Of a stretch of DNA of 20,661 nucleotides, positions 1 to 9,800 are shown piece by piece. The stretch's first letter is position 1. Every line of letters starts with the position of its first letter. The position numbers were made by a program, and so were the translations under genes. The DNA lies in the NCBI GenBank assembly GCA_910592205.1, contig CAJVPJ010000621.1, forward strand, positions 1-20,661, given 5' to 3'. The notes under the pieces were generated by a model. That model ran no database searches. It saw nothing but the letters and a program-made list of their open reading frames with translations, and had not been told where the DNA came from. This DNA is from Paraglomus occultum. Lineage: Eukaryota; Glomeromycota; Glomeromycetes; Paraglomerales; Paraglomeraceae.

Positions 1-376
1 TAATTTAAATTCTTTGTTGTTATAATTAGATAAGTGACATCCCTTGACTAGTCAAAACACTAAATCGAAGTTCGCCCGTTTTAAAATTAGTAAAAGAAAA
101 TTTCCCCTTCGATTCCGCGGTAGATAGATTGTTGTTGTTGTTTATTTATCGTGGGTACCCTTATTTAGATACGAGAATAGGAGAAATACATCGTATAGGA
201 AGTGAAGAGAAGCGCGCATATAAATAATTATTGTCACTTTCAGTTTAGTTCAGCCTTAAGCGAGCAATCGTTGGAGTAAGGGCAGCGACAAGAGCTAAAT
301 TGTAAAAACCCCCTCTCGGCAGAACACACCTACGCAATTATTTGCTCTCCCAACCCTATTGTGGACGCCGACCACA
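1..376 (+). mobile_element. LTR, left copy (cut by window start), probable Ty3/gypsy type
   Basis: This segment is the inverted counterpart of 1643-2060; roughly nine in ten positions match, with small indels. In this orientation it reads as U3-R-U5. TATAAATA lies at 219-226, followed by a likely transcription start region (CAGTTTAGTTCAGCC, about 240-255), and it ends near ACA at 374-376. The outer end is not visible: the right copy continues about 44 bp beyond the point matching base 1 and finishes in GGGTCGTTACA, so this LTR should start with TGTAACGACCC just outside the window. TGTAACGACCC...TAACA ends are typical of Ty3/gypsy LTRs. No polyprotein is next to it. A long-TIR DNA transposon is the alternative reading. 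Confidence 0.6.
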
Positions 377-1642
377 GTGCTAGCAATGCTCAGTTGAGCG
401 AAAATAACTTTTTGTTTCGTTCCGCTAAGATATGCACCAAGTATACGTTTGCGCTGCCCGTTTGAAAGCTCCTTTTTGATTATTTTATGCTTTTAACAAT
501 TGAAGAGTAGCAGGAGAATAGAAGTTATTATTCTACGTAGCGTATTTTATTTGCACGGTATGCAACGATATTTAAAAAATTTTTTGTGAAATAATCATTT
601 TGATCCACGTGACAAAAAATTCGGTGATTATGGTAGAGTAGTGTATTATTTCGTCGTTTTTCTTTTCACCCCAAGTGTTATTCTTTGCAAAAAAACCATA
701 TTTTCAAAAGCCATTAGAACCCTACCCACAATGCAACCTTTTATTTTTTTACATTTTAATAGAATGTTCTGGCCTGTAGTGAAATCCAGCCTGATTCAAA
801 ATCAGGTTGGGCTGGCCCAAATCACAAGTAATTTTCTGCTAACAATTGTATAACATCACATACTACAAATAATGATACATTCAAACAGTTTTATTTAGAA
901 TAAATTTTTGCACTATATATACCACATCTGGAAATAATGATTTGTTAATACACTGTCTATTGTAGGGCATTGTTGACTGCATTCTGTATCTGTTCTCTTG
1001 CAACTGCATTTTTGGTTGAACAACTTGACTTACTCTGACTAAATCCCCTGATTTTCTTATATCATGCATGAAATTTTTTCAAAATTTATTACTATACCAA
1101 TGAAGTGCTTGAATTACAGACTGGTCATTGTGCATGGACAGTTAAACTTATTAAAATAATGGCAAAGGTCTATTACTATAATGAAGGTTTACATTTACTA
1201 TTCCAAGCATTTTTGTGAGCATATGACATCACTTACTGGTCAGTCTCCGAATTGGGAATGAACAATTATCACATCTGGTCAAGTTAGATTTCAGGTCATG
1301 AAATAGGTAGCAGTAGGGGAAGAAGTGACCCAACAATCCAGGCAGCTTTATCATATTATTATTAATATATTTTTATTAAATTATGAATTGTAAATTAGTA
1401 TGTAAAGTGCCATCAATTTATAATTTATAGAAACTTTGATGTTAAGTTTATTGTTTAATTGTCATAAATACACATACACAGTCTGATAGACTTTTGCTCT
1501 GAAAATAATGGTGCCCAGGTTAATTATCACATGTTTACACATCATGATCAGTATTTTAATTTAGAAATTACCCATGTTTGAAGGTCAAGACTATTACATG
1601 AACGTTAAATGTTCCAACATATCATTCTGTCAACAATGGTAT
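377..1642. other. Spacer between inverted LTRs, no recognisable gene
   Basis: This is 1.27 kb of AT-rich DNA bracketed by the two inverted LTRs. The only ORFs are about 60-70 codons, with no recognisable gag, reverse transcriptase, integrase or transposase motif, and none resembles a known protein. A strong hairpin lies near 789-819: a 7-bp stem CCTGATT/AATCAGG with a 3-nt loop, flanked by a further CCAGCC/GGCTGG pair. I see nothing else definable. Confidence 0.5.
789..819. repeat. Hairpin inside the inverted-LTR spacer
   Basis: The inner arms CCTGATT and AATCAGG are perfect complements with loop CAA. Outer CCAGCC and GGCTGG can also pair, partly in competition with the inner stem. No U tract follows that would suggest a terminator. 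Function is unknown. Confidence 0.45.
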
Positions 1643-2060
1643 TGTTACGGTCGTCGTCCAAATAGGGTTGGAAGAGCAATTAGTTGCGTAGGGTGTTCTG
1701 CCGAGAGGGGGTTTTCACAATTTAGTCCTTATCGCTGCCCTTACTACAACGTTTGTTCACTTAAGGCTGAACTAAACTGAAAAGTGACAATAAATATTTA
1801 TATGCGCGCTTCGCTTTCACTCCCTATACGATGTATTCTCTTATACTCGTATCTAAATAAGGGTACCCACGATAAATAAACAGCAACAATTTATCTACCG
1901 CAGAATCGAAGGGGAAATTTTAATACTAATTTTAAACAAGGGCGAACTTCGATTTACTGTTTTGACTAGTCAAGGAATGTTACTTATCTAATTATAACAA
2001 CAAAGAATTTAAATTATCAATCGAGATACTCTTACTTTACCGCAACTACGGGTCGTTACA
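1643..2060 (-). mobile_element. LTR, right copy (complete, inverted), probable Ty3/gypsy type
   Basis: On the minus strand it runs TGTAACGACCC (ending at 2060) to GGACGACGACCGTAACA (1643), a complete 418-bp unit with TG...CA ends and imperfect short terminal inverted repeats. TATAAATA lies at 1802-1795 on the minus strand. It is the inverted partner of bases 1-376. The 5-bp flanks (GGTAT on the left, GATCT on the right) are not an obvious target-site duplication, so a simple solo-LTR insertion is not proven. The LTRs face each other: both U3 promoters would drive transcription into 377-1642. Confidence 0.6.
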
Positions 2061-2280
2061 GATCTACTGCCGATAGTTAAGTCAAAAAGCTTAGTTTTTA
2101 CGACGATAGAAATAGAAATAATGAAAGTAAAAAGGTTTCGTAATAATTAAAGGATAAAGATTAGATCAATCGTCTATATATCCGAATACTTCAGTATCAA
2201 ATATTATTGATTTTCATTAAACGTACAACAACAAAACATGAGGATTTTTGACGGTCGGGGCGGGCTCCTTATATACATTT

Positions 2281-2426
2281 TGCTGTCACTAAAATCGTGT
2301 TATTTTTCTACGCCACAGAGCGCGTATTTTCTATCTTTCCCACGCTGTCACCAAAATTGCGCTACTTTCTATTCTTAGATACAATTTGTGTTCAAAATTG
2401 TCACCAAATTTCGTTACTCGCGTTTG
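2281..2426. repeat. Degenerate tandem repeat, three copies of about 55-62 bp
   Basis: Three related units begin near 2281 (GCTGTCACTAAAATCGTGTT), 2343 (GCTGTCACCAAAATTGCGCT) and 2397 (ATTGTCACCAAATTTCGTTA). Each has a TGTCAC(C/T)AAA core followed by a T-rich run. Spacing is about 62 and 54 bp. No coding potential is apparent. Confidence 0.55.
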
Positions 2427-2890
2427 CTTTGAGTAACATCTAATTAATTGATCGTCAAGGTGTTGTTTGATTACTGCGAAAAAATTTTTACCATATGACT
2501 TGCTTATCGACGTCAGCCGATCAGCTCGCCGTAACAGTATCTATATCAGCCTTGAATTGAAAATTATGAAATTTGATGCTCAATCAATAAGAATGCTTTA
2601 AAACATCTTAATAATTTTTGCAACGTGAACTAATACTAAACATAAATGACATATTAACTTTGAAACAATTACTATTAGCAGTGCCTGCTATATTTAATAT
2701 TAATATTATTGCTTAATCAGCATAAATATAAAAGTAATAGTGCATTAAGAAATCTCAACAAATTGTTAGAGTAAAAGATCAAATTAAATAACACAATTGT
2801 ATTTAGAATATGGAATAAAATATTTAAGCAAACATTATCAAATAGTAATAAGCATACTAATACTGAATATGACAAAAATAGCAGTTTTTG

Positions 2891-3090
2891 GCAAAAGCTT
2901 TGGAAACAAATTATTTCCTGACTTTTCAGCAAAAGCTTCAGTATTAAACTCTTCCCTGACTTTGTTGAATTGTGGACATAATAAAAATTGTAGACGCAGA
3001 AGCAACAGCTTAGCACAGTTTTAGTATTAGTATTAGAATCAAATTCTTTCCTGACTTCATTGGAATCAGATTGGAAATATTGTCGAGGCA
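2891..3090 (+). pseudogene. Decayed RNI-like leucine-rich repeat gene, 5' block
   Basis: Read across frames, this stretch encodes pieces of ribonuclease-inhibitor-like (NLRC3-like) LRR units. The first reads AKALETNYFLTF (2891-2926). The second reads KASVLNSSLTLLNCGHNK (from 2932) and then, after one extra A in an A run near 2985-2989, IVDAEATA followed by a TAG stop. The third reads VLESNSFLTSL and then NQIGNIVEA (3064-3090) in another frame. The family consensus is roughly ALAEALKSNTSLTSLNL..NQIGDEGA with a 28-29 residue period. Several frameshifts and stops show it is dead. Sequence homology breaks off near 3090 and resumes near 4003. Confidence 0.7.
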
Positions 3091-3752
3091 ATATTCACGG
3101 GAGAGCGGATAACTACTGTCTCGGTTTGGGATCTAGCTGCGCCGTCGTAGGAGTGTGGCTCACCTCAGCAATAGCTAAACCTTAACAAACAGTTAGTGAT
3201 CTTTAGGTTAGGCTTTTCTAATGCTAACGTATTCTTATACGCTTCACACACACTAATCCTAGATAATTAACTACTCTCGAGAACAAAAACTACTCTCTAC
3301 CGATGGATTAATTCGGTAGTCTGTAGATTGGGGTCTTATTAAGAAATAATGCGCGCTACGAAATAATAATTAATTATCTTAATGCCACTCGATCGATTGC
3401 GAGACAAGTATTACAACCGATCTTGCCGTTATACGGATTAATGCTTTACAGATATAACGGAAAATTCTAGGAAAAAAATTATCGTTTCAGAATAAATGAG
3501 TATTCGTTTATTAACAAGAAATAAAATATAGAAAGGGGTATCGAACGTCTTCGATAAGAAATATCTTGCGAACACTAACTTGATCACTTTGAACACACCG
3601 ATGCTAGGTCTATCCTACGTTGCTTTTATATCTTTTGGACGGACTAATTGATCTATTTTTAGCATCGGATTACTAATTGTTAATTTCTAATTATTTCCTA
3701 CGTTCATCACTATTCTCTCCTTGACTATTACATTTTGCTGCTATTGCGATGT

Positions 3753-3796
3753 TAATGCGCTGCTAATGCGCTTCTAATGCGCTGCTAATGCGCTGC
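3753..3796. repeat. Minisatellite, four copies of an 11-bp unit
   Basis: Four tandem copies of TAATGCGCTGC start at 3753, 3764, 3775 and 3786. The second copy has TTC instead of TGC at its end. Related CCGCTGC motifs continue to the right. Confidence 0.85.
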
Positions 3797-3821
3797 TAGT
3801 GCCACGCTCCGCTGCTTGTTC

Positions 3822-3859
3822 TACATTCCGCTGCTAGTACTACACTCCGCTGCTAGTAC
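3822..3859. repeat. Two tandem 19-bp repeats
   Basis: TACATTCCGCTGCTAGTAC (3822-3840) is followed directly by TACACTCCGCTGCTAGTAC (3841-3859), with one mismatch. The unit shares the CGCTGCTA core with the neighbouring 11-bp array, so both probably arose by slippage from one seed. Confidence 0.85.
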
Positions 3860-4002
3860 TACTATTATTCTTGGTACCACTGTTACATTTCTGTCGCCGA
3901 TCCCCGGTGGTACAAATGGTTCCACAGAAATTTAGGAAGGAATACGTCATCGTATAGGCTTGCGTCATCACAGTATACAGTAGTAATAGTAATAAGAACA
4001 AC

Positions 4003-4338
4003 TGAATTTTTAAATCTGACTTTTTCGAATCTTCAGTAGAACCAAATTGGAGATACAGGAGCAACAGCTTTGACAGGAGCAATAATAATAAGTTGTGGCA
4101 GATCTGAAGGAGCAAGACCTTGGCAGAATTACTAAAATCAAATTTACCTTTTATATTTACTTTGACTTCTTTGAACCTTGGATACAATAAAATTGGATAT
4201 GCAGGAGCAACAGCTTTGACAGATGCTTCGGAGTCCCTGGACTTCTTTGAAACTTGAGTATAATCTATAACCAGATTGAAAATACTGGAGCAATGGTGGA
4301 TTTGGTACAGTGGGTAACAAAATCCTTTGGATAAACAA
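4003..4338 (+). pseudogene. Decayed RNI-like leucine-rich repeat gene, 3' block
   Basis: At least three LRR units are visible. EFLNLTFSNLQ is followed by an in-frame TAG and then NQIGDTGATALTG (4040-4078). The best preserved piece is 36 uninterrupted codons (4120-4227) reading LAELLKSN, then LTSLNLGYNKIGYAGATAL, a textbook RI-type unit. After a further shift comes NQIENTGAMVDLVQ (4269-4310), which stops at the TAA ending at 4338. Weak LRR-like echoes (NKRLGKK near 4420) may extend it. Together with 2891-3090 it represents one broken gene on the + strand. Such genes are thought to serve as protein-interaction or NLR-like scaffolds; no intact start, signal peptide or partner domain is seen. Confidence 0.75.
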
Positions 4339-4507
4339 CAATAAAACTTCTAAAACAGTTTCTTCTGGTTCTGTGTGAACATCATATTGATATCATAAGT
4401 AAGCACGTATTAGTATTTGGAGCTAATAAGAGGCTTGGTAAGAAGTAGTAGTAACAGCTTCAACAAACCATAATTTTGGACATACTAGCCAAAGAAATTT
4501 TTTAAAA

Positions 4508-4594
4508 ATGGAATTTGCTGAAGAATTGTTTAGTATTATAGAAAACAATACCAGTGATTTGACTGTTTGCGCAGTGTCACTGCTAAATAAGTAA
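4508..4594 (+). other. Short ORF next to the LRR remnant, unassigned
   Basis: A 28-codon frame starts ATGGAATTTGCTGAAG and ends TAA. It reads MEFAEELFSIIENNTSDLTV and a few more residues. The EFAEEL...NNTSDLT pattern faintly resembles the helical side of an RNI-like LRR unit, so it may be a last fragment of the same dead gene. It is too short to prove. Confidence 0.25.
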
Positions 4595-4599
4595 ATATC

Positions 4600-5740
4600 T
4601 GGGGTTTATATTTACGTAAAAATTTGATTTATTAGAGTAGTCTGCAAATACTGTTACGACCAATCATGATTTTCTAATTTGCAATCACGTGGTTAAATTC
4701 GACTAGTAACGTATACAAAATCTTGCAATTCAGAAGGTTACTATCAAACTTTGTGATAGCGACTAAATTTAAATATTAAAATAAATGGAGGAGAGAGATG
4801 CCTGCCGATATAACAAAATTCCTATAGCGCATTTCTGTATAACGGGGTTCAACTGTATTTCCATTTGCAACAGTTCGATTCCTCTGATACTGCTTTTATG
4901 CTTTATTCAGACAAGACTTTTTTCTAATTTAAATTTGGCTTCAGTCATAAATTTGCAAATAACGCTAGATAGTGATTAAGCTTATCTGTGTCTTTGTAAC
5001 TTTAATTATTATATAAACCCTCAAGGTAAAAGAATAAGATAAGCTAGATACGTTCTATTGTACCAGTTGTTTCGTATAATTGTGCCTAGAGAATGCCGCG
5101 TTACAAAATATGCGCTACATACAATTAGTATTTTTTCTACATCTTCAAAGGTCAGCCTCTAGCGTTGAGTTTACTAATAAACGTCTCTTATAAAGTAGTT
5201 ATAAAATATCGTAATCGATGCGTTTGAGTGAGCACTTGGTTTGGTTATATGAAAATTATCCTCTTAAGACGTTCTGTAATACTCAATTTCTCGTACTGCT
5301 CAATAATTGTTTCAAGACGAGTGGTTGTAAGCATTATATTAAAACGACAGTTGTATATCTGCTCAAATGTATACGTGCGTTTTGATAGGATTGTTGAACA
5401 GTGCAATTAATAAATTCTGTGACCTAACAAGCATCGGGTCAGAAGGCTTTGATACGTTACAAATAGTTTTATTGTTTCGAATAAATTGTTTCTTTGATGC
5501 AAGACGAAATATGCTTTCTTTATTCAAACAAAGTTTTCTTTCTAGAGATTCGTGACACAATCTGATGCACAAACCAATTTTTGTAACACCTAAACGGTGA
5601 AAAAGAACGTTCGAATTCTTTACGATTAGCATGATCAGAATCTTCTCGCCAGTTTCAGACATGACGAAATATTTATAGGGAGGTGAACATTGAACCTTAT
5701 TCACATTGCTACGTATGGACCGGTAAAGTCATTATAATCA
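4600..5740. other. AT-rich intergenic stretch, no recognised gene
   Basis: No recognisable domain was found. The longest ORF is on the minus strand (5704-5363, 113 codons). It starts MNKVQCSPPYKYFVMSETGE and ends PIKTHVYI, with no motif I recognise, no obvious splice partners and an overlapping open frame on the other strand. I regard it as probably fortuitous, but it is long for such AT-rich DNA. Confidence 0.3.
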
Positions 5741-5750
5741 GGCCTTTACT

Positions 5751-5824
5751 ACTTTTACTTTTACTTTTACCTTTACCTGTTTAGGCCGAATTACCCATTA
5801 GCATTTACCATTTACCATTTACGG
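5751..5824. repeat. Simple repeats (CTTTTA)n and (CATTTAC)n
   Basis: A run of TACTTTTACTTTTACTTTTACCTTTACC is followed, after TGTTTAGGCCGAATTAC, by CATTAGCATTTACCATTTACCATTTAC. Both arrays share a TTTAC core and sit between two AGGCC motifs. This is low-complexity, repeat-derived sequence with no coding content. Confidence 0.7.
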
Positions 5825-6590
5825 CTCAACTAGACTAACACTCCTGAAATAGATATTAATTTCCTGGTTTTTTGTTGCCGACATTTTCGTTTTCGTACCT
5901 TGACTGTGCATTCATCCCATGTTTCAGCAACTCCGCCAGTTAATTACGAAAAGCGAAACTTTATCAATTGGTAAATACAAACGCAGTTTAAAATCTCCTG
6001 AAATGCTCCGTGGCGTATCTTCACTTTGTTTGCAAGTATGTCCCCTTTATTAGCCTCTTTATAATTTGACGAGCTCCTTGTTAAACATGCCGCGTAATTG
6101 CAATGACAATCATATGTTAGATGACGTTGCTATATGTACAAATAAAGCATACACAAAAGGTCATTTCAACGTAGATCACAACACATGCGTGTCACCGGTG
6201 TCACTGATTTGGTTTTCATACAAAACCCGCACAGGCAAAACCGGCTAATATGCTAATTGCATTAGTGCTAGCATGTAAATGTTTCTCTCATTAATAGGAG
6301 ATGATATTTTTACGATGAGCATTCTCTCTTTATACGCAACCTCTTTGCTAGTATATATCGAATATAATCAGATGATCACTAAATAACGGTTGATGAGCTA
6401 TTTTACTCGTTGGAGTTAATTCAATTTACAAATGACAGTATATCGTCATATCTCATATGAATGCCAACATTTTCTTTTCTTTTAACATGTATGGCTGCAT
6501 ACTTTTCGCTACACTTTACAAATGAAAATTGTTGGAATCCTTTTACCTTTATCGTTCAAAATATCATTGGTACTTTCAATTTAATTAATT
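5825..6590. other. AT-rich intergenic stretch, no recognised gene
   Basis: Only a 60-codon ORF (6066-6248) is present and I do not recognise it. An imperfect palindrome lies around 6251-6275 (ATGCTAATTGCATTAG then TGCTAGCAT). I see nothing else. Confidence 0.4.
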
Positions 6591-6591
6591 A

Positions 6592-6729
6592 ATATGTGGC
6601 CTCCCCACTCTCCCCCCCCCCCCAAGCGTGTGGGAATATGGGGGGACAAAGTGGCACTTTTATCTAACCCTCCCCAAAATTAAATATATTTTGTGGCGTT
6701 TAAACAATGTTCCATTCAACGCCACATAT
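6592..6729. repeat. 138-bp segment bounded by 9-bp inverted repeats, with a C12 tract
   Basis: ATATGTGGC (6592-6600) and GCCACATAT (6721-6729) are perfect inverted repeats. Inside are a run of 12 C (6612-6623), GGGGGGA and a second TGTGGC. It could be a small MITE remnant, but no target-site duplication is clear. It ends about 150 bp upstream of the PCF11 start codon, so it may sit in that promoter region. Confidence 0.35.
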
Positions 6730-6814
6730 CACATGATATTTGGCTATTCTTTTTTTTACTCATTCGAGTTTGAAACGCTTTTCGTTTATTACTAACACAA
6801 AAACTCTTCAAAAT

Positions 6815-6829
6815 TTATATAATATACAT
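6815..6829 (+). promoter_or_regulatory. TATA-like element upstream of PCF11
   Basis: TTATATAATATACAT lies about 55-70 nt upstream of the ATG at 6883. It is plausible as a core promoter element in this AT-rich DNA, but such strings also occur by chance here. Confidence 0.35.
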
Positions 6830-6882
6830 ACTCAAAGACGGCGAAACTAACTAGGTTGTATAAACATAGACATACTAACACG

Positions 6883-9800
6883 ATGAACAGTTCAGACATA
6901 GATTTAGAAAGTGTTCGACAGGACTATAGGGCCTCTTTGGCAGACCTCACTTGGAACTCCAAGCCGATGATCACTCACTTGACTATTATAGCGCAAGAGA
7001 ACATAAAAGCTGCAAATGCCATAGTACAAGCTATAGAAGACCGAATACGGAACGTAAGTAGGCGGCTCAGCAACGGATGCCATCAATACCATTTAATGAG
7101 ATAGCAAAACGAAAAGGCTTTTCAAGAAGCTACCTTGTTATCAATATGTGCTCACCCTCTTGGCTTTTCATTACACTCTTTCTCCTAACCCCTTCTTATG
7201 TATAGGCGGCTCCCGAGCTCAAACTACCAGTTCTCTACCTCCTAGACTCGATAAGCAAAAACGTTGGAGGGATATATATCCAAATATTCTCACATAATTT
7301 AGCTCGTACATTTCTTGATGCTTACAATGTAGTCGATCAAGCCACAAAACAAAAATTAGAGAAGGTTCTATCTACTTGGAAACAAGGACTTAATGGAAAC
7401 CCAGTGTTTCCACAGGAGATTACATCTTTGATAGAGCGATCTTTATCGAGGCAACATCCAAGGACAATTGATAGTGGAAGGTCTGGTATACATATCAATC
7501 CCAACTTTTTGGCTGGCAGAGTAAGTATTCACACTTGGATTGCGATGGAGGTGTGGTGGGCGCAGTGCATGGATAATCGATGGCCCGACGAAACTTGTTG
7601 AAAGAGGAAAAAGAATGTATATTGCGGATACATTCTCTTGTTGATGGTGAAACATTGCCACATCGGATGTGCGCTTATCTCTGTCACACATTCCCTAATT
7701 AACACAAATTGCTAAAGTGAATTACGTAAACTCGTAATGATTTCTAATCTATCCCGTCCACTTGTGTATCTATTCATTTTTGTCATATCATTTACTTTTC
7801 CAGAACCAAAATACGCTGCCGCCATATCAACCACCACAACAGCAACCACCACCGCAGCAACCACCTCAAGCGCAGCCGCAACAACCGCAGCCATCACAGC
7901 AGCAGCAACAACAACCACCACAACAACCACAGCAACCGCAACCGCAACAACCGCAACCTCAACCATTATCCACACCACAACAAACAACACAGGTACCAAA
8001 TGCTCAACAGCCATCAGTTCCGCCGACGCATTTTGCCCTTCCTTCATATTCCAAACCACCCAGTCGACAAGGATATTTCCCTACCCAACAGGTAAGCTTT
8101 GTTAAATTATTGCATCCGTATTCTCTTACCACGATTGCTATGTTTGTTACGTATTTGCACCGTCCGATATATTTTCGTTTGCGAGTGTGATGATGGTAGA
8201 CTGTGGATGGTACTGGAAAGATGGATATTGGTTTCTGTGTTGCATACGTGTAGAATCAAGCAAAAAGTAATATGGAGGAAGAGGGGAAGAGACGGTATTA
8301 TGGACTGAGCAGGACACATTCTGCTGGGCTGGGCCGTCTCATCTTGTCACAATGATTTCTTTCTACCGAAGGAAACTTTGTATAAATACCTGATGTATCT
8401 GCATTTCTGTCTTCCTTTTCTCATTGAAACACTTTTTTTTTGGCACAATGAACGCTGTTCTTCTTTTCATTTGTATCTTTTTTTCTGTTCTTATCTGTTT
8501 ATTTTTTTTTCTTGTGATGATTATGATTATTGGTGTTTGATTATTCGGATGTTCGTGCTTGAGTATACGTTATGGATTGTTACAATGATCGTCTTCCAAA
8601 AAAAAAAAAGAGCTTGATAACACAAGCAGTTCGATGTTAACAAAATGGAAAGGTTGTAAACAATAAATGAGAAGGGCCAGAAAAGAGAGAAAGAGAAAAC
8701 GAAAAAAAAAAAAAAGCAAAAGAAAAAAAAAAGAAAAAGCAAAGGAAAAAGAGTAAAAAGGAAAAACTAAAATGTAAAGATAAAAGGAAGGCTTTAAAAA
8801 AGGGAAAAGGGAGGGGAAAGGAGATTAATATTGATACATCTAACCTGCAAAGAAACGAAGACAAGAATAGTAGGATTCTTATTACTACAAGAGGAAGCAA
8901 TCGAATAAAGGCCTGACTCAGCTAACAACAAAGAATATATAGCATAGTTACAGAAAGAACTTACATTTGTCTATAAAAGAATACAAATATTATTGACAGT
9001 CTCTCCACGCTGGAGATTATCGTAGCAGGCACCATCATAAACTTCACAACGGTTGGCACCACTCCATCCACCAGCTCGATGACCACCGCAATAGAGATGT
9101 CCTTCAAATCATATGCCTTTTTGTATACTGTCAACACGCTCTAAAGAAAACCCATCTTCCTCCATGCCTATTCCTTTTTACCTTTTCTCACTCTCACCCC
9201 TTCTTCCATTCCCACTTTTCTCTCCTTTATCTACGATTCATCCCCTATGTTTTCTCTCCACTCCTCTCCCATTCCCCCCAATGCTTCTACTCTCACTCTT
9301 ACACGCACCCTCTCTTGCATAAAGACAACATACTTTTGTCATATCCGTTGTTTTCTTACTGGTTTATTCTCAAGACTCTGATTCATTCTTTTTTCTCTGT
9401 TCTTCTCTTCCCATATCCATAAAGTTTCCAACAACAACAACAGGTCCGCAGCGAGTCCCACAGAGTCAGGTATTTGTTCCTTCTGGTGATCAATCACAGT
9501 TGATTCAGGAGTATAGAGCATTACTTGTCCAGAGGCAGCAATATGCCTTGATGAACCCAGGAAACCCGGGAGATATTAATAATAACAATAGTCAGATCTC
9601 TGCTTTGCAGCAGGTGAGAAGTGGGAGAAGGGTTGGGACAAGCCTGTGCGAAAATACATTAATTATCCCGATGTGATGATTTCTTTTCAAATATCATTAT
9701 TTCATTTTGCCTAACAATCTTTTCGTTTCGCGGGGGAAAAAAAACACACTTCTTTGTCTCTCCCATATCCTATCCTTTTTTCTTAGATCATTGACATAAT

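Larger units (their letters stand above)
3091..4002. mobile_element. Possible insertion splitting the LRR pseudogene (unclassified)
   Basis: About 0.9 kb of sequence without LRR similarity separates two LRR blocks. On the minus strand, 3740-3100 has an LTR-like layout: a TGTAATAG start near 3732, a TATAAAAG box near 3628, and AATAAAC further on. I could not find a matching CA end, a target-site duplication or a coding remnant. The right part (3753-3859) is minisatellite. Classification as a solo LTR is only a guess. Confidence 0.25.

Noticed and set aside
1-2016. A complete 2-kb DNA transposon with 370-bp terminal inverted repeats
   Set aside because: The right copy runs on to 2060 and has TG...CA ends, a TATA box and LTR layout; the match to base 1 is just the window edge. 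No transposase is present.
3100-3735. A confident solo LTR
   Set aside because: TATA and a TG start are visible on the minus strand but no CA end or target duplication could be matched; left as a low-confidence insertion.
5363-5704. 113-codon minus-strand ORF as a real gene
   Set aside because: No recognisable domain, no promoter or splice support, and the opposite strand is also open; kept only as a note in the intergenic entry.
6856-6882. Start of PCF11 at the upstream ATG (MYKHRHTNT extension)
   Set aside because: The nine extra residues look like translated 5' UTR, and MNSSDIDL places the CTD-interacting domain at the usual distance from the N-terminus.
7712-8190. Long Ala/Val-rich and Thr/Ala-rich ORFs on both strands
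   Set aside because: They are other-frame readings of the CAA/CCA repeats in PCF11 exon 3.
8527-8900. Phe/Ser/Leu-rich minus-strand ORFs
   Set aside because: They arise from the purine-rich tract (poly-A and AG runs) in PCF11 intron 3 and have low-complexity composition.
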